From Phosphoribacter sp035448065 (GTDB taxonomy: Bacteria; Actinomycetota; Actinomycetes; Actinomycetales; Dermatophilaceae): a stretch of DNA of 15,995 nt. The stretch covers positions 1 through 15,995 of the forward strand of contig DAOTIG010000078.1 in NCBI GenBank assembly GCA_035448065.1. The letters are read 5' to 3'. The number at the start of each line of letters is the position of its first letter. Position 1 is the first letter of the stretch. A program made the translations under genes and the position numbers. Shown one piece after another: positions 6,503 to 13,327 of the stretch. A model generated the notes under the pieces. That model was not told where the DNA came from and did no database searches. It saw only the letters and a program-made list of their open reading frames with translations.

Positions 6503-7636
6503 TCAGCCGTCGAGCGCGAGCTCGAGCAGCTCGACGATGTGCAGGACCTTGATCGGGCTCTTCGCCGAGCGCATCCCGGTGATCAACTGCAGCTGGCAGC
6601 CGGGGTTGACGACGACGAGGATGTCGATCTGCGCATCCTGCGCGCGAGTCACCTTGTCCCGCAAGAGCCGTCGCGACCGTTTGGGCTGCAGCACCGAGTA
6701 GGACCCAGCCGCCCCACAGCACGATCCGGCGGAGGGGAGCTCGACGTAGTCCGCCACCAGCTTGATCAGCTCGCGCGGTGCCGCCGACACCCCCAGCGCA
6801 TTGCGGAGGTGGCACGAGTCCTGCAGGCCGATCCGGGCCGGGCGACCGTCGACGAGCACCGGGCGAAGCGGCGGCATACTCGACGGGTCGGCCGTCCAGC
6901 GGGCGTGCAGATACTCGGAGATCTCCTGCACCCGCTCGCGCCCGAGCTCCTGCGCGATGTGCGCCGCACACCCGCCGGCGGTCGTGAGAATGACGCCGCT
7001 GTCGTCCCGACCGGGCACCGACATCGTCTCGCTCAGCCGGTGCGCATGCCGCTCGCCGCCCTCGGTCGACCCGTTGTGGGCGTGCAAGGCACCGCAACAG
7101 CCTTGTCCCGCAGGCACATCCGCCTCCGGCACGAGGCGCATCGCTGCCTTCGAGACGCGCGGGAAGAGCGAGCGCTCGACGCAGCCGAGCATGAGGTGGG
7201 GACGGCCCGCGGCGGCCGCACCCGTCGTCGCAGCCGACCGACGCAGCAGCCCACCGACCCCGAGCACCGGGCGGACGTCGACCCCGACGCGCATCGCCGC
7301 GGCCAGCGGTGGCACATGCCGCCCGCGCCACTGGTGATCACGCCACTGCTCGAGCAGCACGCCGTATTGCACCCCCGCCGGGCACACCGTCTCGCAGGCC
7401 CGGCAGCCGAGGCACTCGCCGGCCTGCTCCTGCAGGGTCGGGTCGTCGGGGTCGAGCCGGCCCTCCTGCAGGGCCCGCATGAGGGTGATCCGGCCGCGCG
7501 GGCTGGACTTCTCCACTGGCGAGAGCGCATAGGTCGGACAGGCCGGCAGGCAGAAGCCGCACGAGATGCACGCCGAGAGCAGGTCCGGGTCGAAGACGGG
7601 GGTACGGGTCGGTGGCCGACCCGAGGGCGCGGTCAC
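6503..7636 (-). CDS. glcF: Glycolate/lactate oxidase iron-sulfur subunit (GlcF-like)
   Basis: This 377-residue protein carries electrons from the FAD subunit encoded just upstream to the respiratory chain. It has two 4Fe-4S sites: C23, C26, C29 and C33 in CISCGFCLPACPTY, and C75, C78, C81 and C85 in CLGCRACETVCPAG. Two CCG domains follow, with CCG at 180-182 and CCG at 306-308; the second is preceded by DSCHLRN. Together these define the GlcF/LutA-type layout. The GTG start at 7636 overlaps the glcD stop as GTGA, so the two proteins are very likely made in fixed ratio. The gene ends at a TGA (6503-6505) facing the tandem-repeat region. No glcE is present, which is common in actinobacterial two-gene versions. 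D-lactate or another 2-hydroxy acid could be the real substrate of the complex. Confidence 0.92.
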   Translation of the reverse strand: MTAPSGRPPTRTPVFDPDLLSACISCGFCLPACPTYALSPVEKSSPRGRITLMRALQEGRLDPDDPTLQEQAGECLGCRACETVCPAGVQYGVLLEQWRDHQWRGRHVPPLAAAMRVGVDVRPVLGVGGLLRRSAATTGAAAAGRPHLMLGCVERSLFPRVSKAAMRLVPEADVPAGQGCCGALHAHNGSTEGGERHAHRLSETMSVPGRDDSGVILTTAGGCAAHIAQELGRERVQEISEYLHARWTADPSSMPPLRPVLVDGRPARIGLQDSCHLRNALGVSAAPRELIKLVADYVELPSAGSCCGAAGSYSVLQPKRSRRLLRDKVTRAQDAQIDILVVVNPGCQLQLITGMRSAKSPIKVLHIVELLELALDG

Positions 7637-9021
7637 GAGCCCAGCTTCCCGGGGTTGAGGATGCCGGCCGGGTCGAAAGCCGCCTTGACCCGCCGCAGCA
7701 GCGCCAGCTGATCGGCGCCGAGCCGCGACTCGAGATAGGGCAGCTTGGCCGCCCCGACCCCGTGCTCGCCGGTGATCGTCCCGTCGAGCTCGATCGCGGC
7801 GGCGAAGATGTCCCCGAAGGCCGCCTCGGCCCGCTGCCGCACGTCGCCGTCGGCCGGGTCGAAGACGATCGTCGGGTGCAGGTTGCCGTCCCCGGCGTGC
7901 CCGAAGGTGGCGACGGACACGGCATACCGGTCGGCGATCGCGTCGATCCGCTGCACCATCTCGGCGATCCGCGGCCGCGGCACCGAGGCATCCTCGAGCA
8001 GGGTGACCGGTGCGAGCCGGGCCAGCGCCGGCAGCGAGCAGCGCCGCGCGGTGAGCAGCGCCTCGGACTCGGCGATGTCCTTGGCCATCGTCACCGCCCG
8101 CGCGCCGGTCTGTGCGCAGACGTCACCCATGACCTCGACCGACCGGGCGACCGCCTGCTCGGAGCCGTCGTCGCCGAAGAGCAGCAGCGCCCCGGCGTCG
8201 CGGTCCAGCCCGAGGTGGGCGAAGTCCTCGACGGCGCCGATGCACTTGCGGTCGAGGAACTCGAGCGTCGCCGGCACGATGCCCGCCGAGATGACGCCGG
8301 CCACCGCACGCCCGGCATCGGCGAGGCTGTCGAAGTAGGCGACCCCGGTGCGCGACACCGCCGGCAGCGGCAGCAACGCGACGGTGACCTCGGTGATCAC
8401 CGCGAGGGTGCCCTCGGAGCCGGTGAGCAGCCGGGTGAGGTCGTAGCCCGCGACGTCCTTCCACAGCCGCCCGCCGGTGCGGAGGATCTCGCCGGTCGGC
8501 AGCACCGCCTCGAGCCCGAGGACGTAGTTGCGGGTCACGCCGTACTTGAGTCCACGCAGCCCGCCGGCGCACATGGCGACGTTGCCGGCGACCGTCGACA
8601 CGGTGCGCGACCCCGGGTCGGGGGCGTAGAGAAGCCCCTTGGCCTCCGCGGCGGTCGACAGCTCGATCGTCGTCACCCCGGGCTCGACGACGGCGAGCAG
8701 CTCGTCGGCGCTCACCTCCTTGATCGCCCGCATCCGGGTGAGCACGAGGACGATGCCGCCGGCGGGGCCGACGACGGTGGCGGCGGCGAGGTTCGAGCCG
8801 GCGCCGCGGGGCGTGACCGGGATGCCCTGCTCGCTGGCCAGCCGCAGGATGCGTGAGACCTCCTGGGTGCTGCCCGGCAGGACGACCGCGTCGGGCCGCG
8901 CATGGAAGAGCGGGGTGGCGTCCCGGGCATAGGGCTCGACGTCACCGTCGCTGACGAGGACATGCTCAGGTCCCACGATGGCCCGCAGGCGGTCGAGGAC
9001 CTCTGGGGAGAGGGCCGACAT
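7633..9021 (-). CDS. glcD: FAD-linked 2-hydroxy-acid oxidase subunit (GlcD-like)
   Basis: This is a 462-residue flavoprotein of the PCMH/VAO type that oxidises glycolate or D-lactate to the 2-oxo acid. The FAD-binding domain includes YARDATPLFHARPDAVVLPG (31-50), TPRGAGSNLAAA (70-81), DPGSRTVSTVAGNVAMCAGG (135-154) and GRLWKDVAGYDLTRLLTGSE (184-203). The C-terminal substrate domain has FGHAGDGNLHP (373-383) and the signature DGTITGEHGVGAAK (413-426), followed by KAAFDPAGILNPGKL. The ATG at 9021 gives the standard MSALSPEVLDRL start; the in-frame extension upstream runs antisense over the next gene and is rejected. A weak GCAGG precedes the start. It heads the glcDF operon and is divergent from an amidohydrolase whose ATG is only 19 nt away, so the two promoters must overlap. 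Confidence 0.93.
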   Translation of the reverse strand: MSALSPEVLDRLRAIVGPEHVLVSDGDVEPYARDATPLFHARPDAVVLPGSTQEVSRILRLASEQGIPVTPRGAGSNLAAATVVGPAGGIVLVLTRMRAIKEVSADELLAVVEPGVTTIELSTAAEAKGLLYAPDPGSRTVSTVAGNVAMCAGGLRGLKYGVTRNYVLGLEAVLPTGEILRTGGRLWKDVAGYDLTRLLTGSEGTLAVITEVTVALLPLPAVSRTGVAYFDSLADAGRAVAGVISAGIVPATLEFLDRKCIGAVEDFAHLGLDRDAGALLLFGDDGSEQAVARSVEVMGDVCAQTGARAVTMAKDIAESEALLTARRCSLPALARLAPVTLLEDASVPRPRIAEMVQRIDAIADRYAVSVATFGHAGDGNLHPTIVFDPADGDVRQRAEAAFGDIFAAAIELDGTITGEHGVGAAKLPYLESRLGADQLALLRRVKAAFDPAGILNPGKLGS

Positions 9022-9040
9022 GCGGCTAGCCTGCCACGGT
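9022..9040. promoter_or_regulatory. 19-nt divergent start region with facing -10-like elements
   Basis: On the plus strand TAGCCT (9027-9032, TANNNT type) lies 8 nt before the amidohydrolase ATG, which suits a leaderless transcript. On the minus strand TACCGT (9041-9036) lies 14 nt before the glcD ATG, which would give a very short leader. GGCTAGCC (9024-9031) is an 8-bp palindrome between them. The -35 regions would lie inside the opposite genes; no clear -35 is visible. Confidence 0.35.
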
Positions 9041-10591
9041 ATGACGACTTTGGTGCGGGGAGCGCGGGTGCTTCCACTCGGCGACCGTGAGGTGCCCAGG
9101 GGCGCGGTCGACGTGCTGATCTCCGCTGGCGAGGTCACGGCGGTCGACGAGGCCGGCACACTGCATGAGGCAGAGGTCGTGCTCGACGCCGACGGGAGGT
9201 GGCTCGGCCCGGCTCTGTGGGACGGCCACGTCCACCTCACCCAGTGGGGTCTCACGACGGTGCGCCTCGACCTCGCTCCGGCCCGCTCGGTCGAGGACGC
9301 CCTCGGCATCCTCGCCGATCACCTTGCCGCACAAGCACATTCCGGTATGCCGCGTGGCTCGCACCGCGCGGACGGCACCGAGCGGGTGGTCACCGGGTGG
9401 GGGCACCGGTCGGTGACCTGGCCGCGGCAGCCGACGGTGGCCGAGCTCGACCGGGTCGCTCAAGGCCGGCCGGTCGTGCTCATCAGCGGCGACGGTCACC
9501 ACGGCTGGCTCTCGTCGCGCGCACTCGAGCTGCTCGGCCAGCCGCCGCGCGACGGGATCGTCGACGAGGCCGAGTGGTTCGCGCTCTTCGCGCGGCTCGG
9601 CGAGCTGCCCGGGGCGACCGACGACGCCGAGGAGGGCGTCCGCCGGGTGGCCACGGCGGCGGCCGCCATGGGCATCGTCGGCGTCGTCGACCTCGAGTTC
9701 GAGGGGACCCTCACTGACTGGCCGGCTCGGGTCGCGGCCGGCGTCGACCAGCTGCGGGTGCGGGCCGGCTACTACCCGGAGGCGCTCGACGCGGCCCTCG
9801 CCCTCGGCCGGTGGTCCGGTATGCCGTTGGACCCTGAGCGAGACCCAGAGGGTCTGGTCACCCTCGGCCCGCTCAAGCTCATCTCCGACGGCTCGCTCAA
9901 CACCCGCACGGCATACTGCTGCGAGCCCTATGCCGACGCTGCAGAGCTCGACTTCCCCCGCGGCAAGCAGAACTACAGTCCCGACGAGATGCGCGAGCTG
10001 CTCTCTCGCGCAACGCAATCCGGCCTCGAGTGTGCGGTCCATGCGATCGGCGATGCCGCGGTGTCGGACGCGCTCGACGCCTTCGAGGCAACCGGAGCGC
10101 GCGGCTCGATCGAGCACGCCCAGCTGATGCGCTGGGACGACGTCCCGCGGCTGGCCCGGCTCGGGCTGCGCGCGTCGGTGCAGCCGGCCCACCTGCTCGA
10201 TGACCGCGATGTGACGATGCAGTGCTGGCCGGACCGGGCCGACCGGTGCTTCCCGTTCCGCCGGATGCTCGACGTGGGCGTCCGGCTCGTGCTTGGCTCG
10301 GACGCCCCGGTGTCGCCCCTCGACCCGTGGCTCGCGATGGCGGCGGCGGTGCACCGCTCGGCCGATGGGCGCGAGGCGTGGCACGGCGAGCAGGCGCTCA
10401 CCCCACAGCAGGCGTATGCCGCGTCGACCGACGGCCAGGGCAGCGTCGCGGTCGGCTCGCGCGGCGATCTCGTGCTCCTCGACGACGACCCCTTCGCTGC
10501 GGGATCCCCGGCCTGGCAGGCCGATCGGCTGCGCCGGATGTCGGTCGCCGCGACCCTGCTCGGCGGGCGCGTCACGCACCGCGCGCTATGA
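9041..10591 (+). CDS. YtcJ-type metal-dependent amidohydrolase
   Basis: This is a second Amidohydrolase_3/YtcJ-family enzyme, 516 residues, presumably cytoplasmic. Motifs in order: HVH metal ligands H63 and H65 (WDGHVHLTQWG), GWGHRSVTWP (119-128), SGDGHHGWLSSRALELLG (149-166), candidate bridging lysine K279 in LKLISDGSLNTRTAYC, H334 (AVHAIGDAA), H359 (IEHAQLM), D421 (GSDAPVSPLDPW) and a C-terminal LTPQQAYAAS segment with GDLVLLDDDP. The ATG at 9041 gives the expected opening MTTLVRGARVLP. No Shine-Dalgarno is present, but a -10-like TAGCCT lies 8 nt upstream, so the mRNA is probably leaderless. Its stop overlaps the next gene as ATGA, giving coupled translation with an aldose epimerase-like protein. 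The natural substrate is not known for this subfamily. It has the same layout as the amidohydrolase at 765-2450 but not an obvious recent duplicate. Confidence 0.88.
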   Translation: MTTLVRGARVLPLGDREVPRGAVDVLISAGEVTAVDEAGTLHEAEVVLDADGRWLGPALWDGHVHLTQWGLTTVRLDLAPARSVEDALGILADHLAAQAHSGMPRGSHRADGTERVVTGWGHRSVTWPRQPTVAELDRVAQGRPVVLISGDGHHGWLSSRALELLGQPPRDGIVDEAEWFALFARLGELPGATDDAEEGVRRVATAAAAMGIVGVVDLEFEGTLTDWPARVAAGVDQLRVRAGYYPEALDAALALGRWSGMPLDPERDPEGLVTLGPLKLISDGSLNTRTAYCCEPYADAAELDFPRGKQNYSPDEMRELLSRATQSGLECAVHAIGDAAVSDALDAFEATGARGSIEHAQLMRWDDVPRLARLGLRASVQPAHLLDDRDVTMQCWPDRADRCFPFRRMLDVGVRLVLGSDAPVSPLDPWLAMAAAVHRSADGREAWHGEQALTPQQAYAASTDGQGSVAVGSRGDLVLLDDDPFAAGSPAWQADRLRRMSVAATLLGGRVTHRAL

Positions 10592-11538
10592 GCGGGGCAC
10601 TGCCGGGGCCGGTCGGCCCGCAGGGGACGACCATCACCCCGCACGGCCGGGTCATCACGCTGCGCCACAGCCGGTATGCCGCGTCCGTCGCCACCGGGGG
10701 CGCGGCCCTCGCGACGCTGAGCTGCGCCGGTCACGACCTCGTGCTGCCGCTCGACGCACTGCCACCGGAGCAGGCGGTGCGCGCCTTCGTCGGCAAGATC
10801 CTGCTGCCCTGGCCGAACCGGGTCGGTGGCGGGCGGTACACCTGGGACGGGGTCGAGCAGCAGCTGGCGATCACCGAGCCGTTGCTGGACAACGCGATCC
10901 ACGGCCTGGTCTGTTGGGCCGACTGGTCCATCGTCGAATCCGACGCTGCGTCAGCGGTGTTCGAGACCACCGTCCTCGCGCAGCCGGGCTATCCGCACGC
11001 GCTGGCGGCGCGGGCGGCATACCGGCTCGACGACAGCGGGCTGACCATCACGGTGACGGCGACCAACGTCGGCGACACCGACGCTCCCTATGGCGTGGCC
11101 GTCCACCCCTACCTCGTCAGTGGCGACGCGAGCCGGCCGGGCGCCGCCGATGCCTGGACGGTGGGGCTCGCGGCGCCGCGGGTCATCGAGGCCGACGAGC
11201 GGCTGCTGCCGGTCGGCGAGCGTGACGTCGCTGCTGCCGGGCTCGATCTGCGCGCCGGGCGACAGGTCGGGGAGGCGACCATCGACCACGCCTTCGCCGG
11301 GTTGCCGGTGCGCTGGGCAGCCGTCGTCTCAGCACCCGATGCGCCGTTCGCGACGGTGCTCCATGCCGACACGCCCTGGGCGCAGGTCTACGTCGGAGAC
11401 GGCGTCGCGCGGCGCGCGGTGGCGATCGAGCCGATGAGCTGCCCCCCGGACGCCTTCCGCTCCGGGATAGGAGTGCACCGCCTCACCCCCGGCGCCAGCC
11501 ACACGCTCAGCCTGCGGATCGCCGCCGAGGAGCGCTAG
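10588..11538 (+). CDS. Aldose 1-epimerase family protein (GalM-like)
   Basis: This 316-residue beta-sandwich protein resembles aldose 1-epimerases, which interconvert alpha and beta anomers of sugars such as galactose or glucose. Visible family features are the N-terminal strands (GGAALATLSCAGHDLVLP), the sugar-contact segment LLPWPNRVGGGRYTWDG (72-88; N77, R78), HGLVCWADW (105-113), the general-acid histidine H173 in AVHPYLV, DHAFAG (233-238) and the general-base glutamate E281 in AIEPMSCPPDAF. It begins four bases inside the preceding amidohydrolase stop (ATGA) and so is translated with it. It ends at a TAG sharing the CTAG tetranucleotide with the stop of the convergent sigma-factor gene. 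True mutarotase activity is likely but the sugar is unknown; hexose-6-phosphate or other sugar specificity cannot be excluded. Confidence 0.88.
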   Translation: MSGALPGPVGPQGTTITPHGRVITLRHSRYAASVATGGAALATLSCAGHDLVLPLDALPPEQAVRAFVGKILLPWPNRVGGGRYTWDGVEQQLAITEPLLDNAIHGLVCWADWSIVESDAASAVFETTVLAQPGYPHALAARAAYRLDDSGLTITVTATNVGDTDAPYGVAVHPYLVSGDASRPGAADAWTVGLAAPRVIEADERLLPVGERDVAAAGLDLRAGRQVGEATIDHAFAGLPVRWAAVVSAPDAPFATVLHADTPWAQVYVGDGVARRAVAIEPMSCPPDAFRSGIGVHRLTPGASHTLSLRIAAEER

Positions 11539-12296
11539 GTCGCGCTGGACCGCAGCCGATCGGCGATCGCCGGCGGCACGACCGTGTCGGGGTCACGCAG
11601 CGCGCCGAGCGCCTCACGCACCCCCACCAGGCCGGCATACAGGGCCGGGCAGGTTGGGCAGCCCCCGAGATGGGCCTCGAGCGCCGAGCGCTCACCCTGG
11701 CTGAGCTCATCGGCGAGGTAGTCGCCGACCCGCGAGCGGGCGTCCCAGCAGCGCAACGGCACGCCCTGCAGGGCCATCCGGCGCTCGGTGCCCCGGGCCA
11801 GGTGGGTGACGAGCATCGCCCGCCCGCGGCTGATCCGCTGCTTGGCGGCGGCCACGCTCACCTCCTGGATCTCGGCGACGGCGCCAGCAGTGAGCCCCTG
11901 GACATCGTGCAGGACGATCGCCGACCGGTATGCCGCGGGCAGGTGGATGAGCGCGTCGCGCAGCTCGTCCGCGGTCTCGGCCCGGAGCACGACGGTCTCG
12001 GCGTCGACGGTGTAGGCGTCGTCGCGCCAGGCCTGCTCGACCTGCTCGGCGAGGGTGTCGTCGTCGGTGGGCTCGGTGCGATCGGCGCGGGCGAGGTCGA
12101 CGAAGCGGTGGTGCAGGATGCGGTGCAGCCAGGTCTGCGGGGCGGACTCACCCCGGAAGTCGGCGGCCCGCTCGAGCGCTCGGACGACGGTGTCCTGCAC
12201 GAGGTCCTCGGCGGCGACCGGGTCGCGGGTCAGCACGCGTGCGTAGCGGAGCAGGCCGGGCAGGGCGGCGGTGATCTGGTCAGGCGAGAGCGCCAT
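11535..12296 (-). CDS. ECF sigma factor fused to a C-terminal anti-sigma-type zinc finger
   Basis: This is a 253-residue extracytoplasmic-function sigma factor. Region 2 spans about 12-72 (LLRYARVLTRDPVAAEDLVQ, then QTWLHRILHHRFVDLAR). Region 4 spans about 112-168, with LPAAYRSAIVLHDVQGL and the recognition-helix segment SVAAAKQRISRGRAML. A zf-HC2/ZAS-like tail follows at about 183-225: HLGGCPTC supplies H209-x3-C213-x2-C216, and C183 is a possible fourth ligand. In most systems the zinc finger is on a separate anti-sigma protein; here both are one chain, suggesting cis control by redox or metal state (inference). Translation starts at the ATG at 12296, which lies inside a 14-bp inverted repeat, with a -10-like TACGCT 7 nt upstream, so a leaderless mRNA is plausible. 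Target promoters and the stimulus cannot be read from this window. Confidence 0.88.
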   Translation of the reverse strand: MALSPDQITAALPGLLRYARVLTRDPVAAEDLVQDTVVRALERAADFRGESAPQTWLHRILHHRFVDLARADRTEPTDDDTLAEQVEQAWRDDAYTVDAETVVLRAETADELRDALIHLPAAYRSAIVLHDVQGLTAGAVAEIQEVSVAAAKQRISRGRAMLVTHLARGTERRMALQGVPLRCWDARSRVGDYLADELSQGERSALEAHLGGCPTCPALYAGLVGVREALGALRDPDTVVPPAIADRLRSSAT

Positions 12297-12323
12297 GCGC
12301 CCCAGCGTAGGGGCGCATGGCGC
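12290..12323 (-). promoter_or_regulatory. Perfect 14-bp inverted repeat over the sigma-factor start, with -10-like loop
   Basis: GCGCCATGCGCCCC (12290-12303) and GGGGCGCATGGCGC (12310-12323) are exact complements around a 6-nt loop. Read on the minus strand the loop is TACGCT, a good actinobacterial -10 (TANNNT), ending 7 nt before the sigma ATG. The element could be an operator over a leaderless promoter, an RNA hairpin hiding the start codon if transcription comes from the gene upstream, or a terminator for that gene (no T-run). The distal arm also carries an ATG opening a 12-codon ORF (12319 to 12281) that ends just past the sigma start. Confidence 0.6.
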
Positions 12324-12341
12324 CGGGCTTCGAGCGGGTGC

Positions 12342-12551
12342 TCAGCGGCGGGACGGCACCTTGCACGTGTTGATGCCGAAGAGCCGGTAGATCGGGCAGA
12401 AGCCGACCAGGCCGGTGAGCAGCATGATCGCGGCGACGACCCAGAGCACGATCGCGAGCGTGCCCTTGACGACGAACAACGCGAGGGCCGCGGCGACGAC
12501 GGCGACGACGATGCGGGCGATCTTGTCGGTGCTGCCGACGTTGGTGGTCAT
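12342..12551 (-). CDS. Small DUF2892 (YgaP-type) inner membrane protein
   Basis: This is a 69-residue protein with two predicted transmembrane helices (IARIVVAVVAAALALFVV, residues about 11-28, and LAIVLWVVAAIMLLTGLVGF, about 32-51) and the DUF2892 signature FCPIYRLFGINTC near its C-terminus. The family often sits beside or is fused to rhodanese sulfurtransferases, and its conserved Cys pair suggests a role linked to sulfur or redox, but no function is established. The ATG at 12551 is preceded by AAGGAG at 6 nt, a strong ribosome site, which rejects the longer upstream reading of the same frame. It lies 45 nt upstream of the sigma-factor gene, on the same strand, and may be cotranscribed with it. 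A CRP/GlxR-like palindrome lies about 95 nt upstream. Confidence 0.85.
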   Translation of the reverse strand: MTTNVGSTDKIARIVVAVVAAALALFVVKGTLAIVLWVVAAIMLLTGLVGFCPIYRLFGINTCKVPSRR

Positions 12552-12643
12552 GTGATGCTCCTTGGTCTCGGGCCGGGGATCCGGTCCCTGGGTGAGGTCG
12601 TCGCATGGACGGCCGAGGGCGCCCACGAGTGACAGGTATGCCG

Positions 12644-12659
12644 CGTGACCGTGGTCACA
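12644..12659. promoter_or_regulatory. CRP/GlxR-like binding-site palindrome
   Basis: CGTGACCGTGGTCACA contains GTGA-N6-TCAC with both 6-base arms (GTGACC/GGTCAC) perfectly complementary. This is close to the actinobacterial GlxR/CRP consensus TGTGA-N6-TCACA. It lies between the MOSC gene and the DUF2892 gene, about 93 nt upstream of the latter, where an activator or repressor could act. Binding is inferred from sequence likeness only. Confidence 0.45.
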
Positions 12660-12664
12660 TCGGA

Positions 12665-13327
12665 TCAGCCCTGACGGCGCCGCCAGCGGTCGAGGTCGCG
12701 TCGGGCTTGGTCGCACAGGTCGTCGATGACCGCGAGCTCACCGATCCGGTCCTTCTCGGTCGTCACGATGCGGAACATCTCGGGCACGGTGATCCCGTGG
12801 TCGGGCCGCGACTCGACGACGATCGGGTCGCCGGCCTGCACCGGCCCAGGGGTGAGCACGCGGAGGTACGCGCCGGTGTGGCCGCGCGCGGCATACCTCT
12901 TGACCCACCGCGGCACGCCCATCGCGGTCGCGAAGGTGCGGCACGGGATGCGCGGCGAGGTGACCTGCAGGCGCACGGTCGGCCCCACCTGCCAGATCTC
13001 GCCGACGATGGCGCCGTCGACGCCGAGGCCGAGGGTGGTGAGGTTCTCGCCGAAGCAGCCGTCGGTCAGCTCGCGGCCGAGCTCGGCGGACCAGTGATCG
13101 AGCTCCTCGCGGGCGACGGCATACACCGCCTGGTCGGAGCCGCCGTGGTGCTTGCGGCTGCCGATGAAGTCGCCCTCGACGCCGGAGCCGAGCCCGGTGC
13201 GGCGGTCGCCGGGGTCGCGGATGGTGACCGGGCCGGCGGCCGGCGCCTTCCGGATGCCGGTGGGGCAGTGGTCGTCGCCGCCAGGGGAGGGGGCCCCGAG
13301 GTTGACGGACCGGACGGAGGGGCTCAT
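12665..13327 (-). CDS. MOSC domain-containing protein (YiiM-like)
   Basis: This 220-residue protein matches the YiiM-type MOSC family, related to the C-terminal domain of molybdenum cofactor sulfurase and implicated in Moco-dependent detoxification of N-hydroxylated bases. Hallmarks are VEGDFIGSRKHHGGSDQAVY (50-69), CFGENLTTLGL (91-101), VGEIWQVG (108-115), SPRIPCRTFA (124-133), which holds the conserved cysteine C129, and a C-terminal helical tail. The ATG at 13327 follows AGGAGG at 4 nt and overlaps the SulP stop as ATGA, so the two genes are translationally coupled. Being downstream of a sulfate-type transporter fits a sulfur/molybdate connection, since SulP proteins can carry oxyanions, but the link is inferred. 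Sulfur transfer by C129 is the usual family hypothesis. Confidence 0.88.
   Translation of the reverse strand: MSPSVRSVNLGAPSPGGDDHCPTGIRKAPAAGPVTIRDPGDRRTGLGSGVEGDFIGSRKHHGGSDQAVYAVAREELDHWSAELGRELTDGCFGENLTTLGLGVDGAIVGEIWQVGPTVRLQVTSPRIPCRTFATAMGVPRWVKRYAARGHTGAYLRVLTPGPVQAGDPIVVESRPDHGITVPEMFRIVTTEKDRIGELAVIDDLCDQARRDLDRWRRRQG

Noticed and set aside
2248..6552. A 1434-codon plus-strand ORF
   Set aside because: Its first two thirds are antisense to three well-motivated minus-strand genes and are Arg/Glu/Asp-rich shadow sequence. Only the part from the GTG at 5146 is real (the Lrp-type regulator).
765..10591. The two YtcJ-type amidohydrolases as a recent tandem duplication
   Set aside because: They share the fold motifs but differ throughout in length, linkers and segment wording, and have different neighbours, so they look like old paralogues.
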